Below, piece by piece: positions 35,246-42,452 of a stretch of 64,000 nt of DNA. The stretch is from Fidelibacterota bacterium (GTDB lineage: Bacteria > Fidelibacterota > Marinisomatia > SCGC-AAA003-L08 > TS1B11). Numbering within the stretch: position 1 is the stretch's first letter; every line of letters begins with the position of its first letter. The position numbers and the translations under genes were made by a program. The DNA is taken from NCBI GenBank assembly GCA_004124875.1, contig SCKJ01000001.1, positions 496,001 to 560,000 on the forward strand. The letters run 5' to 3'. Below the pieces are notes generated by a model that saw only the letters and a list, made by a program, of their open reading frames with translations, had not been told where the DNA came from and searched no databases.

Positions 35246-36484
35246 TTGACCTCTGCCGCGCCCCTCGACCCTGCCGATATAAGGCCCGATTTCCCGTTGC
35301 TGGATCAACAGTCCGGCGGCCAGCTCCTCGCGTACCTCGACAATGCCGCCACCAGCCAGAAGCCGCTGGCGGTTATTGAGGCTGTCGAAGGGTACTACCG
35401 GCACACCAACGCCAACGTTCACCGTGGCATCTACGAGCTGGCCAACCGCTCTACCGAAGCCTTTGAAGGGGCGCGCCAAAAGGCCGCGGAGTTTATCAAC
35501 GCGAGCGATTGGCACTCGGTTATATTTACTTCCGGCACCACCGAGGCCATTAATCTGGTGGCTTATGCCTGGGGCCGGCAGCAGCTTGGCAGCGGTGACG
35601 AAATCGTCCTGTCAGTCAGCGAGCACCACAGCAATCTCGTGCCGTGGCAGTTGGTGGCCAAGGCGACCGGGGCGAAATTGCGGTACATTCCCCTGGGGGA
35701 ACATCAGGGGCTCGATCTTGAGGCTGCGGCGCAGCTCATCAACCCGCGGACGAAACTTGTGGCGCTGGGCCATCAGTCAAATGCCTTGGGAAATGTCAAT
35801 CCGGTCGCACAGATTACGGCCCTGGCAAAGAATGTTGGCGCGCTCGTGCTTTTGGATGGCGCCCAGTCCGCGCCCCATTTTCCCGTCGATGTCCAGGCGT
35901 TGGGCTGCGATTTTTACGCCTTCTCCGGGCACAAGCTGCTGGGACCCACCGGTATCGGCGTGTTGTGGGGGCGGCGCGAGATTCTAGAGGAGATGGACCC
36001 GTTCCTGGGTGGCGGCGAAATGATCCATACGGTGACGCTGGAAGGCTCAACATGGAATGAGCTGCCCTGGAAGTTTGAAGCGGGCACTCCCAAAATCGCC
36101 CAGGCGGTAGGGCTGGGCGCCGCCATGGACTACTTGACCGCGCTGGGGATGGACAGGGTGCAGCGAACCATCGACGATTTGAGCGACTATGCCGCCCGGT
36201 CGCTGGGCGAAATCCCCGGCATTACCCTCTATGGGGATGCCGATACGCGCAGCGGAGCGCTCTCGTTCGCGATGAAAGGGGTCCACCCGCACGATATGGC
36301 GCAGCTGCTGGACCAGGAAGGGATCGCCGTGCGCGCGGGCCACCATTGCACCCAGCCTCTGATGCAGAGCCTCGGTGTGGCGGCAACTACACGGGCGAGC
36401 TTCCAGATTTACAATACGGTCGAAGAGATTGACCGGCTGGCCGCCGCAATCCGCAAGGCGGCGGCATTCATGCTGGGGGCTTAG
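35246..36484 (+). CDS. sufS: Cysteine desulfurase SufS
   Basis: This PLP enzyme takes sulfur from cysteine and passes it to SufU. The 412-residue protein has PLP Lys230 (YAFSGHKLLGPTGIGVLW) and catalytic Cys368 (RAGHHCTQPLM), both conserved. The start is TTG at 35246, 13 bp after the sufT stop; no in-frame ATG or GTG precedes the conserved DIRPDFPLL region. It is the last suf gene, whereas many operons place it before sufU. Confidence 0.94.
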   Translation: MTSAAPLDPADIRPDFPLLDQQSGGQLLAYLDNAATSQKPLAVIEAVEGYYRHTNANVHRGIYELANRSTEAFEGARQKAAEFINASDWHSVIFTSGTTEAINLVAYAWGRQQLGSGDEIVLSVSEHHSNLVPWQLVAKATGAKLRYIPLGEHQGLDLEAAAQLINPRTKLVALGHQSNALGNVNPVAQITALAKNVGALVLLDGAQSAPHFPVDVQALGCDFYAFSGHKLLGPTGIGVLWGRREILEEMDPFLGGGEMIHTVTLEGSTWNELPWKFEAGTPKIAQAVGLGAAMDYLTALGMDRVQRTIDDLSDYAARSLGEIPGITLYGDADTRSGALSFAMKGVHPHDMAQLLDQEGIAVRAGHHCTQPLMQSLGVAATTRASFQIYNTVEEIDRLAAAIRKAAAFMLGA

Positions 36485-36490
36485 GGGGCC

Positions 36491-37591
36491 ATTCGTTTCT
36501 TCGGGTTCACTTTCACGTCCATCGGATTTTTTATGGTTGGCTGCGCTCCGGCGGCCCAGCAGGCAGTCGCCCGCCCTGTCTATCCCCGGGCCCCGGAAAC
36601 CGAAGTGGTGCAGCTGCCGCTGGCCGGACCTATGGCGCAAGGCGATGCTGAAATATCGGGCATGGCCTGGTATGGCGATCAGCTGATCCTGCTGCCCCAA
36701 TATCCCTACAAATTTGGCGGAAACCTGTTCGCCCTATCGAAAGGGGATATTATTGGTTTTTTGGATGGCGTTCTGGAGGGTCCCCTGTTGCCGCGGCCCA
36801 TCAAACTCGGCGGGACCAAGCCGGCGGAGTTGGTGAAGGACTCAGCTTACGATGGACTCGAAGCGATAGCGTTCAGTGGCGAGCAGCTGTTCCTGACCGT
36901 GGAGGCTGATCTGAGCAGCATGCAGAGCGAAGGTTATTTGCTGGACGGTTACCTGCGGCGGGACCTCTCCAGAATCGACCTCGATGGAACCATCACCGAG
37001 ACCCTAGTGGCCCAAGTGCCGGTTAAAAATCATGCGGACGAGACTTTGCTGGTTGCAGGCGACTCGGTCCTGACGATATTCGAGCTCAACGGCGCCTCGC
37101 TTAACCCAAAGCCAGTGGCGCGCAGATTCGACCTGAGCCTCGCGCCTGCCGGCACAGTGCCGTTCCCCAACATCCCCTACCGGGTCACCGATGCCACCGC
37201 CATGGCTGCCGACGGCACCTTCTGGATCATCAATTACCATTTCCCCAGGGATATCAGTATTTACCCCAATGTCAGCGACCCCTTCCCGCCCCGTTTTGGC
37301 CAGGGCGCCAGCCATGCCGCAAACGATGCGGTCGAACGGCTGATTCAGCTGCGGTATGATGGGCGCCGGATTGTGCTGACAGCGGAGCCGCCCCTGCAAC
37401 TTAAGCTGCGGGCGGATGGCCAGGCGCGCAACTGGGAAGGCATCGTCAGGCTGGCTGGGCGTGGCTTCCTTATTGTAACCGACAAATGGCCCACAACGAT
37501 CCTTGGCTTTGTGCCCTATAAGGCGCGGGGAAGCGTAGCGCCGCCGTCATCCTCGGACAGCGCCGCGACCGGCGAGAGACCGGGCCGCTAA
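36491..37591 (+). CDS. Phytase-like (esterase-like) lipoprotein, probable ATT start
   Basis: The annotatable ATG at 36533 gives only MVGC before the mature protein. The in-frame sequence from ATT 36491 supplies a full signal peptide (IRFFGFTFTSIGFFMVGC) ending in a lipobox Cys, with AGGGGG 3-8 bp upstream, and a stop (TAG) lies just before that. The start is thus probably ATT. The mature part (about 350 residues) is a beta-propeller-like protein of the phytase-like/esterase-like family (SAYDGLEAIAFSGEQLFLTV; DATAMAADGTFWIINYHFP; NWEGIVRL). Substrate unknown. It follows sufS by 6 bp. Confidence 0.65.
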   Translation: MRFFGFTFTSIGFFMVGCAPAAQQAVARPVYPRAPETEVVQLPLAGPMAQGDAEISGMAWYGDQLILLPQYPYKFGGNLFALSKGDIIGFLDGVLEGPLLPRPIKLGGTKPAELVKDSAYDGLEAIAFSGEQLFLTVEADLSSMQSEGYLLDGYLRRDLSRIDLDGTITETLVAQVPVKNHADETLLVAGDSVLTIFELNGASLNPKPVARRFDLSLAPAGTVPFPNIPYRVTDATAMAADGTFWIINYHFPRDISIYPNVSDPFPPRFGQGASHAANDAVERLIQLRYDGRRIVLTAEPPLQLKLRADGQARNWEGIVRLAGRGFLIVTDKWPTTILGFVPYKARGSVAPPSSSDSAATGERPGR

Positions 37592-37592
37592 C

Positions 37593-38006
37593 CTAGTCCG
37601 CAGCGGTGGCGCCGTAGAGCCGGCCGATAATCAACCCTCCAACGCCAATTTCCACGACGCGATAGGCGGCGTCAACCATATTGGCCGCCAGGGGCATCTT
37701 GTACGCGCCGCTGTGGATCAGCGCAGCCGGCAGGGCAATGAGCAGTCCCATCATGATCCCAAAACGCAGCCCCTGGGAGCCAGCACGTCCACCCCGGTAA
37801 CCAAAGGGATAGATATAGGATAATAGCAGCGCCAGCAGGAAGTAGCCCACCGCGATACTAAAGAGGGAGAAGTCTTGCGGTCCGCGCAGAACCATCATGT
37901 ACTGATCATCATTGAAGGCCCTGGCAACGACCCCATACCAGAGAAAGCTGAGACTGTACATAAAGACGAAACTGGCCAATGTTGCCCGCACCATTTTTGA
38001 TTGCAT
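37593..38006 (-). CDS. Small integral membrane protein, unknown role
   Basis: The 137-residue protein has four hydrophobic helices (LASFVFMYSLSFLWYGVVA; FSLFSIAVGYFLLALLLSYI; FGIMMGLLIALPAALIHSG; VVEIGVGGLIIGRLYGA). The spacing is like that of small DUF1761-type membrane proteins, but no family is certain. The gene converges on the phytase-like gene with a 1-bp gap and is divergent from the TfoX-N gene. Confidence 0.6.
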   Translation of the reverse strand: MQSKMVRATLASFVFMYSLSFLWYGVVARAFNDDQYMMVLRGPQDFSLFSIAVGYFLLALLLSYIYPFGYRGGRAGSQGLRFGIMMGLLIALPAALIHSGAYKMPLAANMVDAAYRVVEIGVGGLIIGRLYGATAAD

Positions 38007-38157
38007 CTGGATAATCCCCTAAAATGTTCGCGTTGGTTCAATGCGGGAATTTGAAGCCTTTGCTACAATTCCAACAACTGTTAATTATGTTAATTAATTT
38101 GCGGACAGGCCGAGGGGGTAGCCTTATCTGTAGGGATATTCTCGCGAAGGGGGAAAT

Positions 38158-38480
38158 ATGGCTTTTGATGAAGGTTTGGCCCAGCGGATCCGTGAATCGC
38201 GCGGCGAGGGACTGGACGAAAAAAAAATGTTTGGCGGTTTGGCGTTTCTCGATCGGGGCAATATGGTCTTTGGTGTCATGGGCGATGTGCTTATGGTGCG
38301 GGTCGGCTCGGAGCGTCATGAGTCGGCCATATCACAGCCCCATGCCCGGAAGATGGACTTTACCGGGCGACCCATGCGCGGGATGATCTATGTGGATCCA
38401 CCGGGCATTGAAGACGACGGCGATTTGTAGGCCTGGCTGGAAAAAGGGCTCGGTTTCACCTCTACTTTGCCGGCGAAGTA
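38158..38480 (+). pseudogene. TfoX N-terminal domain protein with in-frame amber codon
   Basis: The 90 codons from ATG 38158 match the TfoX-N family (MFGGLAFLDRGNMVFGVMGD; RKMDFTGRPMRGMIYVDPPG). A TAG at 38428-38430 then stops the frame, but the family's normal C-terminus continues directly in frame after it (AWLEKGLGFTSTLPAK) to a second TAG at 38478-38480. TfoX-N proteins usually end in such an AxWxxxGLxFxxxLPxK tail. One base change from a sense codon would account for the break. The shortened protein may still fold. Confidence 0.7.
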
Positions 38481-38601
38481 GGTGCGATTATAGGGATTGA
38501 CGCAGTAAAATGGACCTTTCAGATTAAATTTGGCAGTGCTATTTTCCGGCCGTGCTACTTTTGGGCAGACTGAATATCATCCAATCTGGGCAGGATGTGA
38601 A

Positions 38602-39516
38602 ATGCGAGTAGTTTACAGAGGCGACTTTGACGGTACTGTTTGTGCGGCGATGCTGCTTGAGCTCGATATGTGCGACGAGCTCCTGCAGGTTCATCCCCAA
38701 GATGTGCAAGACGGCAAAATCGAGATAACCGATCAGGACATTTTATGTAATGTCCCCTACCACCCGGACTGCCATATGTGGTTTGATCACCACACCAGCG
38801 AACTCAATCGTGTGGACTTTCCAACCACCTATGAAGGTCTTACCCGATATGCGCCCAGCGCCGCGAGCCTGGTTTATGAATATTTTAAGGACGATTTCCC
38901 GATCCTGAGTAAGTTCGAGGATCTTGTAGCGGAAGTCGATTTGTACGACAGCGCCGACATTACCCGGGAGCAGATTCTGCACCCTGATGGCGCGCGTCTC
39001 ATGGCGTTTTTACTCGACCCCAGAACCGGCCTTGGCTTGCGTCACGACTTTGCCATCAGCAATTATGCCTGGTCCACGCAAATTCCCGAACTGTTAACGA
39101 TGCATACCGTAGATGAAATTCTGGAGCTGCCCGATTCCCTGGAGCGCATCAGAAAATTCATGCTTGGCGAGGAGGAATCCCGCATCTTTTATGCCGAGCA
39201 CTCCTACCTCGACGGTAATGTTATCGTAACGGATGTGCGTGGGTTGCAAACGCCGATAGGTAACCGGTTTATTGTTTATCTCATCCCGAAGCTCGAAACA
39301 GGGAATATTTCGGTTCGTATTGCCGATGCAAAAAAAAGTGAATTCAGCAGCATCACCTTAGGACGTTCTCTCTTCGTCCGGACCAGCGAGATTGATCTTG
39401 GAACGTTGTGCCAGAAGTTTGGAGGCGGTGGACACGCCGCTGCCGGCGCCTGCCAGGTATCGGTTGAAGATGGTGATCGGGTCCTGGCCGAAATCATTGC
39501 TGCCTGTAAAGAGTAA
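38602..39516 (+). CDS. DHH-family phosphoesterase (exopolyphosphatase-like)
   Basis: From ATG 38602 the protein has 304 residues. The DHH domain has the metal-binding YRGDFDGTVCAAML near the start and WFDHHTSE (DHH at 62-64); the C-terminal DHHA1 domain has FGGGGHAAAGACQV. Such proteins hydrolyse phosphodiesters of short oligonucleotides, cyclic dinucleotides or polyphosphate. The substrate is not evident. An upstream ATG (38530) would add 24 residues that look like non-coding sequence. It stands alone, followed by the PadR gene. Confidence 0.85.
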   Translation: MRVVYRGDFDGTVCAAMLLELDMCDELLQVHPQDVQDGKIEITDQDILCNVPYHPDCHMWFDHHTSELNRVDFPTTYEGLTRYAPSAASLVYEYFKDDFPILSKFEDLVAEVDLYDSADITREQILHPDGARLMAFLLDPRTGLGLRHDFAISNYAWSTQIPELLTMHTVDEILELPDSLERIRKFMLGEEESRIFYAEHSYLDGNVIVTDVRGLQTPIGNRFIVYLIPKLETGNISVRIADAKKSEFSSITLGRSLFVRTSEIDLGTLCQKFGGGGHAAAGACQVSVEDGDRVLAEIIAACKE

Positions 39517-39581
39517 CGCCCCCAGTCGTTCAATGTCAGGAATACTGTCCCAACTTCAGGGCAAAAAAAAGTTGCAATCAC

Positions 39582-39630
39582 ATATATCATATTGATATAT
39601 TCATCCTTAGAATAAAAGGATATGATATAT
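39582..39630. promoter_or_regulatory. PadR operator
   Basis: A perfect 8-3-8 inverted repeat, ATATATCA-TAT-TGATATAT, lies at 39582-39600, and a third TGATATAT half-site (39623-39630) overlaps the PadR start codon. This suits autorepression. The stretch is also the likely A/T-rich promoter. Confidence 0.65.
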
Positions 39631-40183
39631 GCAAACGAAAAACACAACATCATTCGCCATCCTGGGCGCCCTGGCCAGCAGGGCCTCCTCGGGTTATGAT
39701 CTGAAGAAATTCCTTGAACAGCAAATCGGCCATTTCTGGAAAATCAGTTACGGTCAGGTGTATCCCCTCCTGAAGGTGCTGGCGCAGGCCAATCTCGCGT
39801 CGGTGAAGGAGCAGACGCAAAAGGGGCGGCCACCGCGCTATCTCTACAAGATTACGCCTGCGGGCAAGTCGGAGCTGCGCAACTGGCTGCACTCCCCGCT
39901 CGATCCGGAGTCGCCCAACCTGGATCGGGAGGTGATGTTGCGCCTGTTTTTTGGCCGCTTCTCGGAAGCAAATATGAGAACCCGGCAGGTTGAGCAGCTC
40001 AAGGCGTGGGCCCAGGGCCGCGCTGACCAACATGCTGCCGCCGGGAAGGCACTGAAGCAGCAGCATGAATCTAACCCCGACCTACCGTTTTGGCTCATCA
40101 CCGCCAGCAGTGGCACAGCGGCGGCCATAGCGCTCGCGGATTGGTGCGACCAGACCTTGACGGCCCTCAAGGGCCTGAAGTAA
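39629..40183 (+). CDS. PadR family transcriptional regulator
   Basis: The 184-residue protein has the PadR winged helix (FAILGALASRASSGYDLKKF; ISYGQVYPLLKVLAQANLAS; PRYLYKITPAGKSELRNWL) and a C-terminal helical Vir-like dimerisation part. PadR proteins often control phenolic acid or drug-export genes. Here no obvious target gene adjoins, so autoregulation via the TGATATAT repeats is the only link seen. Confidence 0.88.
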   Translation: MQTKNTTSFAILGALASRASSGYDLKKFLEQQIGHFWKISYGQVYPLLKVLAQANLASVKEQTQKGRPPRYLYKITPAGKSELRNWLHSPLDPESPNLDREVMLRLFFGRFSEANMRTRQVEQLKAWAQGRADQHAAAGKALKQQHESNPDLPFWLITASSGTAAAIALADWCDQTLTALKGLK

Positions 40184-40337
40184 TCTGCCTTGATCCCGCC
40201 TTGGCTCTTGCGAGCCGGGGTGGGTACCATATTCCATGTGGCCTGATCGTCACACAACGATTAACATTGCTGCCGGTGGGCAAGCCGGGAGACTTGGCCG
40301 GATAAGATAGAATCTGCCGGAGAGGCAGGGGGGCGAC

Positions 40338-40718
40338 GTGCTATTTTGCACCGCAGTCAACTGTATGGATGGCCGGGTTCAACTGCCGGTCAACCGCTGT
40401 TTAAGGGAGCACTTCGCCGCAGAATATGTCGATACGGTGACGGAGGCTGGGCCGGTGGGAATTTTGTCTGCCGATCCTGAATCCCCAGCGTCCAGATCGA
40501 TCTACGACCGCATCGATATATCGGTGACGGCCCACCTGTCGACCGCTCTGGCCATCGTGGCCCACGCCAACTGCGCGGGCAATCCCATATCCGACAGCGA
40601 CCAACAGCACCAGGTGGAAAGTTGCGTGGTTCATCTCAGACGCCGCTATCCCGATCTGGAAATTGCCGGTCTGTGGCTGGACGAGGAGTGGACCGTGCAC
40701 TTGTTTGGCGCCCCGTAA
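40338..40718 (+). CDS. Minimal beta-carbonic-anhydrase-like protein
   Basis: The 126-residue protein starts with GTG 40338 after AGGCAGGGGGG. It has the beta-carbonic anhydrase zinc-site layout in short form: C9-x-D11-G-R13 (NCMDGRVQLP) in place of CxDSR, and H76-x-x-C79 (AHANCAGNP) in place of HxxC. It lacks the N-terminal arm and is about two thirds of normal size. Related proteins are often annotated carbonic anhydrase, but activity is not assured. Stand-alone gene. Confidence 0.65.
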   Translation: MLFCTAVNCMDGRVQLPVNRCLREHFAAEYVDTVTEAGPVGILSADPESPASRSIYDRIDISVTAHLSTALAIVAHANCAGNPISDSDQQHQVESCVVHLRRRYPDLEIAGLWLDEEWTVHLFGAP

Positions 40719-40807
40719 CACCCGCCCATGAACCGCGCCCACAGCCAGCGCCATACGGGGCAGTCGGCGCGTCAGTTTATCATGGCCCGATCAGGAGGAT
40801 AACCACC

Positions 40808-41083
40808 ATGCAGTACCAGGCCGTTGCCACCGTGTTTTTGGTCATTTTTATGGCGGAGATTGGAGACAAAACCCAGCTGGCCACCATGCTGTTTGCCAGC
40901 GATGCCCAGGTGAGCAAGTGGGCCATCTTTATCGGGGCTGCCCTGGCGCTGGTGCTGACTTCGGCCCTGGGGGTATTGGCCGGCGGGTGGCTGGGAGCTC
41001 ACGTCAGTGAAAAAATAATGAACACCGTGGCAGGGGTGGGATTCATCGCCATTGGCGTCTGGACATTGCTCTCTTCCGGCTAA
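40808..41083 (+). CDS. Half-size UPF0016/GDT1-type cation transporter protein
   Basis: From ATG 40808, with a strong AGGAGG 10 bp upstream, there are 91 residues and three TM helices. It has one copy of the family signature E-x-G-D-K-T (AEIGDKTQLATMLFA). Full GDT1/TMEM165/MneA proteins have two such halves in antiparallel repeats and move Mn or Ca. A single half would have to form a dimer, or pair with another half gene elsewhere. It converges on the barrel gene at 41103. Confidence 0.8.
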   Translation: MQYQAVATVFLVIFMAEIGDKTQLATMLFASDAQVSKWAIFIGAALALVLTSALGVLAGGWLGAHVSEKIMNTVAGVGFIAIGVWTLLSSG

Positions 41084-41102
41084 TCTCGGGACGCGCCCGG
41101 CG

Positions 41103-42452
41103 TCAGCGCACCAGCCGCAGCTCCGTTGACAGGCTCGCACCCCTGGCGCCATTAAAAACGCCATCACTTTGGCCAAACCCGAAACTCCACTGCAGGCGAC
41201 GGATGTGCAGCGAAAATCCCGCGCCCCAGCTGAACCGGGCCGATTCGCCAAACCCGACGCCGGCGTAAATCGGGATGCGCCTGAGCGGGGTGTACTGCAA
41301 GCCCAGGGAGATGGCGGGACCGTTGACAGGGATATCCCCGCGCCGCAAAACCCGTTGACCGGCGACATCAATCACCAGCCGGGGCGTAAGAGCGTACGAC
41401 CCGCCCACCATCAGGAGGACCGGCAAGGGGTAGGTCGTGGCCGTGACGGTGTAACTGCTGTCGGGCTGCGCGATCATCTCCTCGAAAGCGGTCAGGGCGT
41501 CGTTATAATCGGCCAGTATGTTGCCGGACTCTCGGGCTCGCAAGTTGAGGGTAAACCGGTTGAGTGTCACTAAACTGTTGCGCCAGACCATGCGCCCCAG
41601 CAGGTCTTTTAGGGCGAGGCTGAGCGTCAGACCGCCTCTGGTCTCAGCAATGATGCCGATATCAAAGCTCAAGCCTACCCCCTGAATGGCGGCCCTGGAC
41701 CCAGCGGGACGATCCGTTGAGTGGACGATGGTTTGACCACGAATTTGCAGACTGTCTGCTGTTGAAAGGACATGCAGGTAGTCGGTTTGCAGCCGGTAAC
41801 GGTCCATGCCCAAGTGCAAGTTGGCTCCAGCGCCGAGATACCATCTCCTGATGGCAGCGGGCCGGCTGCCTGCGCCCACCTCACGGCCATAAGCCAGCGA
41901 CAGGGGGGCGATCCGGTGCGACCTGATTTCAATGGCTGACAGGTCTTTAGGTTGATCAAATCTCACGCCCCGAAACAACACGTCGATGAGGTCGGCGGGA
42001 ATATCCCACGCGGCAGCCCCCTCGTAGCCCAGCAGCGCAAGGCCCCAGTTCCCCCGAGTCAGCATGAGTGAGCGCACATCAGCGGCCATATTGACGCGCC
42101 ACAGATCGGAGGGGAAAACCGATAGAAAGCGCTCCTTGCTGCCGGGCTCCCTGAGATCAAGACCGGCATAGAGCTGGTTGTTGAGCCAATGGGTGTCGAT
42201 GGCGTTATTGGCCGCAACGGCTGACACGCTGAACAGAGTCAGCGTAAATGGCGCCGTGGCCGGTCCTTTGGCGAGAGTGTCGGCCGGGAGCGGGCGATAT
42301 GCGATTCCCGCCGGATTCAGCCTGATGGCGTGGCTGCCCTGCAGGCGGGCGAAATAGGCGCCGGCAGTGGCGGTCCTGAGTGGCAGCCCTTGAGCCGGAC
42401 CGTCAGCCCGGGCAATCCCAAACGCCGCCAGGCACGCGAGTATCCGCGTCAC
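41103..42452 (-). CDS. Large outer-membrane beta-barrel protein (DUF5723-like)
   Basis: The 449-residue protein has a short signal (ILACLAAFGIARADG), an N-terminal YFARLQGSHAIRLNPAGIAY segment like PorV/FadL-type barrels, and many amphipathic strands to a C-terminal LSTELRLVR. The style is that of DUF5723 and other FCB-group barrels; exact family is uncertain. It overlaps the preceding 971-residue lipoprotein gene by four bases, so the two are made together and may form a complex. Confidence 0.65.
   Translation of the reverse strand: MTRILACLAAFGIARADGPAQGLPLRTATAGAYFARLQGSHAIRLNPAGIAYRPLPADTLAKGPATAPFTLTLFSVSAVAANNAIDTHWLNNQLYAGLDLREPGSKERFLSVFPSDLWRVNMAADVRSLMLTRGNWGLALLGYEGAAAWDIPADLIDVLFRGVRFDQPKDLSAIEIRSHRIAPLSLAYGREVGAGSRPAAIRRWYLGAGANLHLGMDRYRLQTDYLHVLSTADSLQIRGQTIVHSTDRPAGSRAAIQGVGLSFDIGIIAETRGGLTLSLALKDLLGRMVWRNSLVTLNRFTLNLRARESGNILADYNDALTAFEEMIAQPDSSYTVTATTYPLPVLLMVGGSYALTPRLVIDVAGQRVLRRGDIPVNGPAISLGLQYTPLRRIPIYAGVGFGESARFSWGAGFSLHIRRLQWSFGFGQSDGVFNGARGASLSTELRLVR

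Noticed and set aside
38428-38430. TAG in the TfoX-N gene as pyrrolysine
   Set aside because: No pyl genes are seen, the site is not a known Pyl position, and the phylum is not known for Pyl; a mutation or error is simpler.
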